DNA of 33,551 nt, taken from positions 1 through 33,551 of the forward strand of contig LSZA01000046.1 in the NCBI GenBank assembly GCA_001637315.1, given 5' to 3'. A program made the position numbers and the translations under genes. The notes beneath the pieces are model-generated. The model saw nothing but the letters and a program-made list of their open reading frames with translations. It did no database searches and was not told the DNA's origin. Positions 26,555-33,551 of the stretch are shown here, piece after piece. This DNA is from Phormidium willei BDU 130791. Its GTDB lineage: Bacteria; Cyanobacteriota; Cyanobacteriia; Cyanobacteriales; Geitlerinemataceae. Every line of letters starts with the position of its first letter. The first letter of the stretch is position 1.

Positions 26555-27787
26555 ATGAAAAAACTAATTCAAAAACTCAAAGATTGGCCATCATTGCCAA
26601 CACTGTTTAGGAAGCCAAAATCGCCATCTTCAGATTCTCCAGCTAGTCATCAAGCTCCCCTAGAACAAGATACCCTAGAAGATGCACTGAAGTCTGCGGC
26701 AACCTATCAGGCCACGAACCAGCTAGCGGCGGCGGCCCAAGCCTATCTGAACATCCTCAGGGATTATCCCAACCAAAGTTGGTGGTATCACAGATCGCTG
26801 TGGGAGGTGTTGGAAAAGACGAATTCTTTGCAGAGTGCGATCGCCATCCTAGCCCAAGCTAACCAACAATCTGGCTCCATTCAACCCGCGATCGCCCTCA
26901 ATCTTGCCGAAGCCTTCACCCGCCAGGGCAACGAACAAGCTGCGATCCAACACTACCAATCTGTGAGTTACGCCAAGTTCTCAAAATCCTATCAACACCT
27001 CATCAAAACAGCTTGGACCGACAGCTCTTTATCTCCACAATTTATCATTATTGGTGCAGCCAAATCGGGTACAAGCGCCCTTTATAGCTATCTCGCCTCC
27101 CATCCCAACGTCTTACCGGCAGTTCTCAAAGAAATTAACTTTTGGTCTCATCGCTTTCAATATGGTTTACCTTGGTATCAGTCCCATTTTCCAGCCATAT
27201 CACGAGACATTGCCAAACAGCAAGGATTGATAACCGGAGAAGCCAGTCCCAGTTATTTTGCCCATCCTGAAGCACCTCAACGAATTAAACAAGCCTATCC
27301 CGACATTCGCTTAATTGTGAGTCTGCGCAATCCCGTGGATCGAACCATTTCTCACTATTATGATCGAGTGCGTCGGGGTCAAGAAACACGCCCCTTAGAT
27401 GTCGCAATTTATGAAAGTTTGGCTGGGAAACCTAGCCAGTCCACGTCAATTGAGTTTGTTCCTGAGTATTTACGGGAAAGTTGTTACAGCGCCAATCTTA
27501 AACTTTGGTATTCCCTCTTTAAACCCGAGCAAATCTATGTTCTCAAAAGTGAGGAGTTACTCAATCAACCCGCCGCTACCAGCCAGTTAGTGTTTGAGTA
27601 TCTTGGCTTACCTCGTCATGAACTGCGTCAATATCGAAAATACAATGTTGGCAACTACCAATCCTCAATGTCCATGATAGACGATGACTCGGATGCTAAA
27701 CTGAGGACTGCTCTACAAGACTATTTTAAAGCGGATATGGAGCAATTAACAGAGATTACCGGAAAAGTTCTAAATTGGTGGTCGTGA
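26555..27787 (+). CDS. TPR-sulfotransferase fusion (paralogue 3)
   Basis: The product is 410 residues from ATG 26555, with AGAGGGA at the right distance upstream; a TTG at 26519 is also open. The N-terminus is basic (MKKLIQKLKDWPSLPTLFRK), followed by a Ser/Pro-rich linker and helical repeats at about residues 45-150. The sulfotransferase domain has the PAPS loop GAAKSGTSALYSYL near 167, KEINFWSHRFQYGLPWYQSH, GEASPSYFAHPEAP and the 3'-phosphate motif LRNPVDRTISHYYDRVRRGQ near 258. All key residues are present. It is closer in layout to paralogue 2 than to 1 and 4. It follows the ABC exporter by 121 bases. The substrate is unknown. Confidence 0.9.
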   Translation: MKKLIQKLKDWPSLPTLFRKPKSPSSDSPASHQAPLEQDTLEDALKSAATYQATNQLAAAAQAYLNILRDYPNQSWWYHRSLWEVLEKTNSLQSAIAILAQANQQSGSIQPAIALNLAEAFTRQGNEQAAIQHYQSVSYAKFSKSYQHLIKTAWTDSSLSPQFIIIGAAKSGTSALYSYLASHPNVLPAVLKEINFWSHRFQYGLPWYQSHFPAISRDIAKQQGLITGEASPSYFAHPEAPQRIKQAYPDIRLIVSLRNPVDRTISHYYDRVRRGQETRPLDVAIYESLAGKPSQSTSIEFVPEYLRESCYSANLKLWYSLFKPEQIYVLKSEELLNQPAATSQLVFEYLGLPRHELRQYRKYNVGNYQSSMSMIDDDSDAKLRTALQDYFKADMEQLTEITGKVLNWWS

Positions 27788-27843
27788 CTGAGTGGCAAGG
27801 TAAACTCAACAACAAGTGGAATTTGTTGCATGGGACACCAAAT

Positions 27844-27900
27844 TGTAGGGGCGAAAAATTTTCCCTCCTGGGAGGGGCAGGGGTGGGTTATGCCCCTACA
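27844..27900. repeat. 57-bp MITE-like inverted-repeat element
   Basis: The ends are perfect 9-bp inverted repeats, TGTAGGGGC (27844-27852) and GCCCCTACA (27892-27900). Inside is a second perfect stem, CCCTCC-tg-GGAGGG (27863-27876), then GCAGGGGTGGG. Elements of this kind are widely dispersed in cyanobacterial genomes, as I recall them. It lies in the 188-base gap between two sulfotransferase genes and could fold in the transcript. Confidence 0.7.
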
Positions 27901-27975
27901 GTAACGGATGTAATCTTCCATGAATTCTCCTTATTACCCTAAACCCAGAAGACTCCTAAATCATTGAAAATAGTT

Positions 27976-29577
27976 ATGAAAATTAAAACTAAACTAACAG
28001 TATTAAGCTGTCATCTCAAACTCAAACTGAAATATCAAGCCAAAGAAGCGGCTCGCTGGCTGTTACAGTTTTATCAACAGCAAGACGACCTAGAAGCTGT
28101 TTTAGGGTTCTACGAGGAGGCATTTACTCTCAATCCTGAAGATGAAACACTCTTACTTGAATGCGCTGATTTCTTGTGCCAGCGGCAACAAGATAGCCAG
28201 GCACTATCTCTGTATCAACAAATTATTGCCATCAATCCTGCCATTTTTTTAGCCTATCGAAATTTAGGGGATCTTTTCGTCAAACAGATGCGTTGGCAAG
28301 AGGCAGAACAAGCCTATCAAGAAGGAGTTAAACTCCTCAAAAACCCCTCAGTCTTTCTCTATCGAAAACTAGCAAAAACTCTAGCCCAACAGCAGCGATG
28401 GCTAGAGGCTCTCTCGGCATATAAAAAAGCTTGGGATCCTCAACATCAAATTCATCAGGTATTACAGAGTTGTAAATCCCAAATTGAGCAAGGTTGTGAG
28501 ACTTGGGAGACTTATTTTTCATTGTTTCAAACATTAGCAGAGGCGAAACAATGGACGGGTGCGATCGCCGCGTGGTGGCAAGCCATTGCACTCGATCCAT
28601 ACCAAGGATGGTGGTGGCACGAACGGTGCTTAAACCTTTCAAGGAAGTACCATAAATTAGACGAATTAGAAACCCTATTTAAACAAAAATTTAAGGATAA
28701 TCCCGGCGAATTAGATCTCGGTTTAAATTTAAGTGCGATTCTCGAACAGCAAGGTCGCATTGAAGCGGTTTATACGATTCATCAAGAAATTGCAAATTAT
28801 AAACTCAAACAACGTTGCCCAGATTTATCTTCTCAAACTCCCCTAAAATTGCCCCAAATTAATTTTACAATCATCGGCGCTCAAAAAAGTGGTACGTCCT
28901 CACTTTACTACTACCTAGAAGAACACCCGAATATCTCCGTCTCTATCAAAAAAGAACTTCATTTTTGGTCGCTTCACTATGAAAAAGGTCAAACCTGGTA
29001 TCGATCGCACTTCTTACCCATTCCAGAAGGTCACGTGTGGCGAACGGGTGAAGCGAGTCCAACCTATCTTGACTCTCCTGAAACCCCGGAACGGATGTAT
29101 CAAGAGTTTCCCGACATGAAACTGATTGTTTTACTGCGTAATCCCATCTCTCGTGCCATTTCCCACTATTACCACTGGGTTCGACTCAAAAAAGAGTCTC
29201 GTCCTCTTGACATTGCTTTTGCCGAACAACTTGCAGAAATTCCCGATTGGGATGATGTCATTTCCATTCGCAATCACTACATCGCTCGGGGCTGCTATGT
29301 CAAGTTCCTGGAAACATGGCTCCGCTTTTTTCCTCGCGAACAGATGCTAGTCATCCCCAGTGAACGCTTCCAAAACCATCCCTCAGATATTGTACAAACG
29401 GTACATTCTTTTCTCAAGATTTCCCCTAAACCTTTAGAAAACTTGGAGTATTACAATGTCGGCGAGTATCACTTTGAAAACCCGAGCTTAAAATCACAAC
29501 TGCAAGACTTTTATGCTCCCTATAGCCAAGACTTAGAGATGTTACTCGGGCAATCTTTTCCCTGGACAACATCATGA
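27976..29577 (+). CDS. TPR-sulfotransferase fusion (paralogue 4)
   Basis: The product is 533 residues from ATG 27976; a TTG at 27964 would add four. The N-terminus is very basic (MKIKTKLTVLSCHLKLKLKY). TPR-like helices cover about residues 25-285, including AYRNLGDLFVKQMRWQEAEQ. The sulfotransferase domain has the PAPS loop GAQKSGTSSLYYYLEEHP near 301, KELHFWSLHYEKGQTWYRSH, GEASPTYLDSPETP and the 3'-phosphate motif LRNPISRAISHYYHWVRL near 388, where paralogues 1-3 have NPVDR. Its length and layout match paralogue 1. The stop codon lies within an 11-bp tandem repeat. Sulfation of a glycan or protein is expected; the acceptor is unknown. Confidence 0.9.
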   Translation: MKIKTKLTVLSCHLKLKLKYQAKEAARWLLQFYQQQDDLEAVLGFYEEAFTLNPEDETLLLECADFLCQRQQDSQALSLYQQIIAINPAIFLAYRNLGDLFVKQMRWQEAEQAYQEGVKLLKNPSVFLYRKLAKTLAQQQRWLEALSAYKKAWDPQHQIHQVLQSCKSQIEQGCETWETYFSLFQTLAEAKQWTGAIAAWWQAIALDPYQGWWWHERCLNLSRKYHKLDELETLFKQKFKDNPGELDLGLNLSAILEQQGRIEAVYTIHQEIANYKLKQRCPDLSSQTPLKLPQINFTIIGAQKSGTSSLYYYLEEHPNISVSIKKELHFWSLHYEKGQTWYRSHFLPIPEGHVWRTGEASPTYLDSPETPERMYQEFPDMKLIVLLRNPISRAISHYYHWVRLKKESRPLDIAFAEQLAEIPDWDDVISIRNHYIARGCYVKFLETWLRFFPREQMLVIPSERFQNHPSDIVQTVHSFLKISPKPLENLEYYNVGEYHFENPSLKSQLQDFYAPYSQDLEMLLGQSFPWTTS

Positions 29578-29608
29578 CAACATCATGACAACAGCATGAC
29601 AACAGCAT
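29565..29608 (+). repeat. Four tandem copies of an 11-bp unit
   Basis: Units at 29565-29575 and 29576-29586 read GACAACATCAT; those at 29587-29597 and 29598-29608 read GACAACAGCAT. CATCATCATC follows. The TGA stop of the upstream sulfotransferase gene spans the first unit boundary, and the same CAT/GAC junction recurs every 11 bases, giving TGA in all three frames. Confidence 0.9.
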
Positions 29609-29627
29609 CATCATCATCGAGGATTCC

Positions 29628-30611
29628 ATGGTTCAAATTTCTGTCATTCTTCCCGTCTATAACGGAATGGAGACGATCGCCGATACCATCAATTCAGTCT
29701 TAGGGCAAACCTTGGCTGACTTTGAACTGATTATCATCGACGATGGCTCAACCGATGATACCCTATCCGTTGTTCAGGCGATCGCCGATGAGCGTATCCA
29801 AATTCATCAATTTAGCAACGCGGGACAGGGAGAAAGTCGTAATCGTGGCGTCGCCTTAGCCCATGGAGACTATCTTTCCTTTATCGATGCCGACGACTTG
29901 TGGACTCCCGATAAACTCCAACAACAATGGCAGGCCTTGCAAACCCATCCCCAGGCCGCCGTCGCCTACAGTTGGACCGACCACATTGACGAAAATAACC
30001 AGTTTTTCAGATCTGGCCCCCACCTCACCTTTTCCGGCAATGTCTATCAACTACTCATCATCAGTGATTTTGTCGGCAGTGGCTCCAATGTTCTGATTCG
30101 CAAGTCTGCCTTTGAAGCCGTAGGTGGATTTGCCCCTAGTCTCACCCCAGCCGAAGATTGGGACTTATGGGTCCGATTGGCGGCCAACTATGAGTTCGTG
30201 GTGGTTCCCCAAGTGCAAATTCTCTATCGAACTGTGACGTCATCCTCATCCTTTAATTTAGCCAAGATGGAGGCATCGAGTTTACAGGTCATCGAACGTA
30301 TTTTTGCCGCCGCTCCCCCCGAGTTACAGCACCTCTCGCGGATTTGTCGCGGTCATCGCTATAAGTATTTAACCTATAAAGCCTTAGATTTAACCCCAGA
30401 GCGACGACGGGCCAGAGCCGCCTTTCGCTTTTTAGCCCTGGCCCTTAGGTATGACCCGAGTTTGTGGCAACGACGGGTCATTTGGAAAGTTCTGCTGCGA
30501 GCAACAGCCGCCTGGCTACTCCCGCAAGCCTGGATGACATCCCTGCTCAAGAAAAGTCCCAAACCCTTTGAGATTGAGGCGTTGCTGTTTCATATTCGCT
30601 TTGACCCTTAG
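29628..30611 (+). CDS. Family 2 glycosyltransferase (single module)
   Basis: The product is 327 residues. GT-A features are complete: VILPVYNGMETI, IIDDGSTDDT near 37, GQGESRNRG, DADDLWTPDKL near 85, and AEDWDLWVRLA near 180. The C-terminal 90 residues are helical with hydrophobic segments (HRYKYLTYKALDLTP onward), closely like the tail of the 1014-residue enzyme at the head of the run. It looks like a paralogue of that enzyme's third module. GAGGA upstream of ATG 29628 supports the start. It is the last gene of the same-strand run, about 170 bases before a strong terminator. Sugar transfer to the cluster's glycan is inferred. Confidence 0.92.
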   Translation: MVQISVILPVYNGMETIADTINSVLGQTLADFELIIIDDGSTDDTLSVVQAIADERIQIHQFSNAGQGESRNRGVALAHGDYLSFIDADDLWTPDKLQQQWQALQTHPQAAVAYSWTDHIDENNQFFRSGPHLTFSGNVYQLLIISDFVGSGSNVLIRKSAFEAVGGFAPSLTPAEDWDLWVRLAANYEFVVVPQVQILYRTVTSSSSFNLAKMEASSLQVIERIFAAAPPELQHLSRICRGHRYKYLTYKALDLTPERRRARAAFRFLALALRYDPSLWQRRVIWKVLLRATAAWLLPQAWMTSLLKKSPKPFEIEALLFHIRFDP

Positions 30612-30780
30612 GATGATGCTAGGACATGACCGAAAATGTCATAACAGCGTCATTTCTTTGTGATGTGTACTGGTTATCCTGAGACTAGGACGACGTGAAA
30701 CGCTTGGGGAGACGGCTTTAACAGGTTTGGACGGACTTCCCCAGTGTACTGCTCGGCTCTATCCTAAAGGTTCCGAATTG

Positions 30781-30809
30781 CCCCACCCGCGAACGGGTGG
30801 GGTTTTTTT
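30781..30809 (+). terminator. Rho-independent terminator after the sulfotransferase/GT run
   Basis: A perfect 9-bp stem, CCCCACCCG (30781-30789) with CGGGTGGGG (30794-30802), closes a CGAA loop and is followed by seven T residues. It lies 170 bases after the last GT2 stop. It should end the seven-gene run, or a separate small RNA made from the gap. Confidence 0.92.
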
Positions 30810-30813
30810 GCTC

Positions 30814-31407
30814 TCACTCCCAGTCAGAACTGAGGCGGCGAATGTCAAACTGATCGACTTGGGGATGGCAGCTACGACAACTGTTGAGATCGAGGGGACG
30901 AGGTACGTCGATGTTAGGATGTAGGGCGGCAAAGGGGCGGGAGTATTGGAAGCGGAAGGGAACTGACTCGCTGCTGGCACTGTTGGGACGAGAAAAGGTT
31001 TGCAGATAGTCCCAAACAATGTGGATTTGGGGGCTGGGTAGGACGTCAATGCGTTGGCCATAGTGATTCTCGTCCAGGAGCAGATCTCGCCAGGTTTCTG
31101 TGGGGAAGACGGCCGGAGGAACGCCGATATGGCAGGACGCACAGGCTTCGAGATAGAGGGCCTGTCCGGTTTGGTATCGCTCGGGAATGGGATCGACGGT
31201 TCCGATATGGGAGGCCTGAGAGGGGTTTGGGGATGAGGAGTTTGGGGATTGCGATCGCCCCACCCCGGCTAAGCCCCAGCCTAGTCCCACAGACCAGATC
31301 AGCACCAGTAGGCTCAACAGCCATATCGAAGGACCTCGCTGCGGTCGGCGAGTTGCACAAGAGGGTGTATGTAGCCTAAGTCTGGCGGGGTGACGAGAAT
31401 CCGACAT
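30814..31407 (-). CDS. Membrane-anchored dihaem cytochrome c (DHC-like)
   Basis: The product is 197 residues from ATG 31407; a GTG at 31497 is in frame but adds only low-complexity sequence. A basic N-terminus and one hydrophobic segment at about residues 28-50 (IWLLSLLVLIWSVGLGWGL) form a signal anchor, placing the rest in the periplasm or thylakoid lumen. Two haem c sites are seen: CASCH at 89-93, followed by IGVPPAVFPTETWRDLL, and CRSCH at 177-181. This matches the dihaem cytochrome c (DHC) family as I recall it. An electron-transfer role is likely; the partner is unknown. In other bacteria DHC proteins pair with b561-type cytochromes, and one lies in this window at 7908-8501. A consensus promoter lies about 145 bases upstream. 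Confidence 0.85.
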   Translation of the reverse strand: MSDSRHPARLRLHTPSCATRRPQRGPSIWLLSLLVLIWSVGLGWGLAGVGRSQSPNSSSPNPSQASHIGTVDPIPERYQTGQALYLEACASCHIGVPPAVFPTETWRDLLLDENHYGQRIDVLPSPQIHIVWDYLQTFSRPNSASSESVPFRFQYSRPFAALHPNIDVPRPLDLNSCRSCHPQVDQFDIRRLSSDWE

Positions 31408-31552
31408 CGCAGTTGATACCTTGGGCGAATTGGGGCGTGAATGGGGCGTTGATGGGCATTTAAAATTAACCCATAACATCAACCCACAATAACTCACAAT
31501 TGTTGACAGGTGATTGGCGTTGAGGGGAAAATAAATGGGTTTTTAAACGACT

Positions 31553-31582
31553 ATTATATAGAAAATACTGTTTAATTGTCAA
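31553..31582 (-). promoter_or_regulatory. Consensus sigma-70-type promoter facing the dihaem cytochrome c gene
   Basis: On the minus strand, TTGACA (31582-31577) and TATAAT (31558-31553) are separated by 18 bases; both hexamers match the consensus exactly. Transcription would begin near 31546 and give a leader of about 140 bases before ATG 31407. Confidence 0.7.
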
Positions 31583-31670
31583 CACTCCGGATTGGCGAAA
31601 AAACTGAGGTATGATGCAGTTTACATCCTGGCGATCGCCTCAATCGGACTTGTTTCACGAGCCTATTTGA

Positions 31671-32903
31671 ATGGATATTCTCATCTACGCCTATAACTAT
31701 CATCCTGAACCGATTGGCATTGCACCGCTGATGACAGAACTGGCCGAAGGACTGGTTCAACGGGGCCATCGCGTCCGCGTCGTCACCGGAATGCCCAATT
31801 ACCCACAACGACAAATCTATGAAGGCTACCGGGGCAAACTCTATGTTACCGAAGAGCGTAACGGCGTTAAAATTCAACGCTGTTTTGTCTGGGTTCGCCC
31901 CAAGCCGGGACTCGTCGATCGCATCCTCCTCGAAACCAGTTTTGTCGGCACCAGTTTTATCCAAGCTTTCAATGGGAAACGCCCCGATGTGATCCTGCTG
32001 ACGGTTCCCCCCTTGCCCGCTTCCGTCCCCGCGACGGTGTTTAAATGGATGCAACGGGCGCCAGTGGTGTTGAATTTACAAGATGTTCTGCCTGAAGCGG
32101 CGGTGGTCGCCGGATTACTGACCAATAAATCCCTCATTCGGGTCTTTGAATCCCTCGAACGATTTTCCTATCGCTATGCCAATCAAATTGCGGCAATTTC
32201 CGATGGATTTGTGGATAATTTGATTGACAAAGGGGTCAATCCTGACAAAATCACCTTGATTCCCAATTGGGTTGATACGGACTTTATTCGTCCTCTGGAT
32301 AAACAGGACAATTCCTTTCGCCGAGAGCAGGATCTCGATGGAAAATTTGTGGTTTTGTATTCCGGAAATATTGCTCTAACTCAAGGACTTGAAACCCTGA
32401 TTCAAGCGGCGGCACTGGTGTTAGATCAGCCCGATATTGCCATCGTCATTGTCGGTGAAGAACGGGCGTTAGGGGCATTACGCGATCGCCGCGACCAACT
32501 TGGCGCAACCAATGTTAAACTTTTACCCTTTCAACCTCGTGAACGATTACCAGAAATGCTATCAGCGGCCAATGTGGGGATGGTGATGCAGAAAAAGACG
32601 GTCATTGCTATCAATATGCCCTCAAAAATTCAGGTGTTACTGGCTAGTGGTCTGCCGATTTTAGCCTCCGTTCCCGATGCGGGAACCGCCGCTAAAGCGG
32701 TTAAAACCAGTGGAGGTGGTTGGGTCGTTCCTCCCGAAGATCCCCAAGCGATCGCCCAAGCCATTCGTCAGCTTAAAGCCGCCCCAGATACCCTCGAACA
32801 ACTCAGCCAACAAGGACGACAATACGCCCTCGATAATTACTCATTTTCCGAAGCCCTCGACCGCTATGAAGCCCTCTTTGAGACCGTTATTAATAACTCG
32901 TGA
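31671..32903 (+). CDS. WcaI-like family 4 glycosyltransferase
   Basis: The product is 410 residues. The N-terminus (MDILIYAYNYHPEPIGIAP, then GHRVRVVTGMPNYPQ) is the signature start of the WcaI branch of family 4 (GT-B) enzymes, known from colanic acid synthesis. The donor domain includes KFVVLYSGNIALTQGLETLI and IVIVGEERALGALRDR. Instead of the usual EX7E loop it has NMPSKIQVLLASGLPILAS, as in this branch. It transfers a sugar in exopolysaccharide assembly; donor and acceptor cannot be told. It is separated from the sulfotransferase run by the terminator and the opposing cytochrome gene, so it has its own promoter. A TATGAT at 31610-31615 is a candidate -10 box without a good -35. Confidence 0.9.
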   Translation: MDILIYAYNYHPEPIGIAPLMTELAEGLVQRGHRVRVVTGMPNYPQRQIYEGYRGKLYVTEERNGVKIQRCFVWVRPKPGLVDRILLETSFVGTSFIQAFNGKRPDVILLTVPPLPASVPATVFKWMQRAPVVLNLQDVLPEAAVVAGLLTNKSLIRVFESLERFSYRYANQIAAISDGFVDNLIDKGVNPDKITLIPNWVDTDFIRPLDKQDNSFRREQDLDGKFVVLYSGNIALTQGLETLIQAAALVLDQPDIAIVIVGEERALGALRDRRDQLGATNVKLLPFQPRERLPEMLSAANVGMVMQKKTVIAINMPSKIQVLLASGLPILASVPDAGTAAKAVKTSGGGWVVPPEDPQAIAQAIRQLKAAPDTLEQLSQQGRQYALDNYSFSEALDRYEALFETVINNS

Positions 32904-32986
32904 CTCTCGTTGGCGGCAATCAAACTCTCCCAATTTATTAACCGGAAAAACACCAAAATTGGGGTGAATTTAACCCATCAATCGAC

Positions 32987-33551
32987 CTAACGAATTTCAA
33001 TTTCGGTCTCATATTCAAAGCCTTGGAAATTGGAATTATATTCGAGAATGTACTCACCACTGCTCGGGAGTTCTCCCCTCCAGGTGCTACGTCCGCGCAT
33101 CGACGCCGCTTCGGTAATTTCTCGACCATTCGGAGCGCGCACAAACGGGAGAGGACTATCACCCATCGCCGTGAGCGTCATCGTTTGTTGCGCCCTCGCC
33201 TCCAGGCGATACTCATGGAACCCTGTCCCCACCAGGCGATCGCTCAGACGAACCGCCGTCGCCCCAGCCGGGAACTGCAATTGAGCCACCAGTTCATTAC
33301 AACTACTATCCGTCAAGCTTTTAGCAATCCAACCCGGTTCGGGATCAGAAATCCGCCACCAGCCCGAGTCTTCCCCGGCGATTGTGACCCAAGCCCGGTC
33401 ATTGAGTTGTCCGACCACATTCCCCTGGGTCACTTCCGGCTGCGATCGCACATTCAAAGGTGCATTGGGATCATCGACCCGAGCCATCGTCGTCTCACAA
33501 CGAAGAACCTCCACCTGAGCCGGTTGTACCGCAGCGGGAGCAGGAGTGGGT
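32987..33551 (-). CDS. Exported-type SH3-domain protein, 5' end outside the window
   Basis: The frame runs off the right edge. Its last codons in view read as a Pro/Ala-rich linker (PTPAPAAVQPAQ) before the visible GTG at 33514, so the true start lies beyond 33551. A bacterial SH3 domain follows (DPNAPLNVRSQPEVTQGNVV, then WWRISDPEPGWIAKSL), and then a C-terminal beta-rich domain of about 95 residues ending YNSNFQGFEYETEIEIR. SH3 domains of this type bind cell-wall or other peptides in the envelope. A signal peptide or lipoprotein signal is expected upstream but is not seen. It converges with the WcaI-like gene across an 83-base gap. Confidence 0.85.
   Translation of the reverse strand, partial: PTPAPAAVQPAQVEVLRCETTMARVDDPNAPLNVRSQPEVTQGNVVGQLNDRAWVTIAGEDSGWWRISDPEPGWIAKSLTDSSCNELVAQLQFPAGATAVRLSDRLVGTGFHEYRLEARAQQTMTLTAMGDSPLPFVRAPNGREITEAASMRGRSTWRGELPSSGEYILEYNSNFQGFEYETEIEIR

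Noticed and set aside
30640-30810. 6S RNA or SRP RNA gene in the gap after the last GT2
   Set aside because: The conserved SRP apical loop wording is absent and the long 6S hairpin with central bubble could not be drawn.
32929-32963. Terminator between the WcaI-like gene and the SH3 gene
   Set aside because: The CCCAATTT/AAATTGGG pair is AT-rich with a 19-base loop and no T run, so it is too weak to call.
1-33551. CRISPR array, tRNA or rRNA genes, insertion sequence transposase
   Set aside because: No regularly spaced 25-40-base repeats, no T-loop GGTTCGAATCC-type signature in the gaps, no rRNA-like stretch and no transposase frame were seen.

Overview
The window looks like chromosomal DNA of a cyanobacterium, probably filamentous. 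The octamer GCGATCGC (HIP1) recurs throughout both genes and spacers. The ferrochelatase carries the C-terminal chlorophyll-binding helix found in cyanobacteria, and the CheA-type kinase has the multi-Hpt layout common in motile cyanobacteria. No rRNA, tRNA, transposase or CRISPR array is visible. I do not assign a genus.

Region 1 (1-6.2 kb, + strand) is a taxis/signalling block: a Glu/Gln-rich coiled-coil protein, a very large CheA-type hybrid kinase with three intact Hpt domains plus an apparent Hpt remnant, and a CheB methylesterase. Region 2 (6.2-12.4 kb) holds a probable TIGR03985-type CRISPR-associated (WYL-like) regulator with no CRISPR-Cas beside it. On the minus strand it has a b561-like membrane cytochrome, a possible 58-residue membrane microprotein and a CobN cobaltochelatase. 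Region 3 (12.4-17.3 kb) holds formamidase with its FmdB zinc-ribbon partner (minus), closed by a terminator whose stem is built from two HIP1 sites. It continues with a 71-residue unknown protein, ferrochelatase HemH (minus) and an apparently solitary Dam-type adenine methylase.

Region 4 (17.2-32.9 kb) is the most distinctive part. A GT4 glycosyltransferase (minus) diverges from a run of seven same-strand genes: a three-module GT2 glycosyltransferase, two TPR-sulfotransferases, an ABC exporter, two more TPR-sulfotransferases and a single-module GT2. A strong terminator follows at 30781-30809. A dihaem cytochrome c (minus) and a WcaI-like GT4 (+) come next, and the window ends inside a secreted-type SH3 protein (minus). 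Together the genes suggest assembly, sulfation and export of a sulfated glycan or glycoconjugate. The four different TPR-sulfotransferase fusions suggest sulfation at several positions. The product is unknown and this role is inferred from family and context.

At the DNA level, short tandem repeats (mostly 11-13 bp) sit at many gene junctions and inside two genes. In two cases a repeat unit contains the upstream stop codon, and in one the array directly abuts a start codon. There is also a 57-bp MITE-like inverted-repeat element inside the sulfotransferase run, and a perfect 13-bp inverted repeat between hemH and dam.
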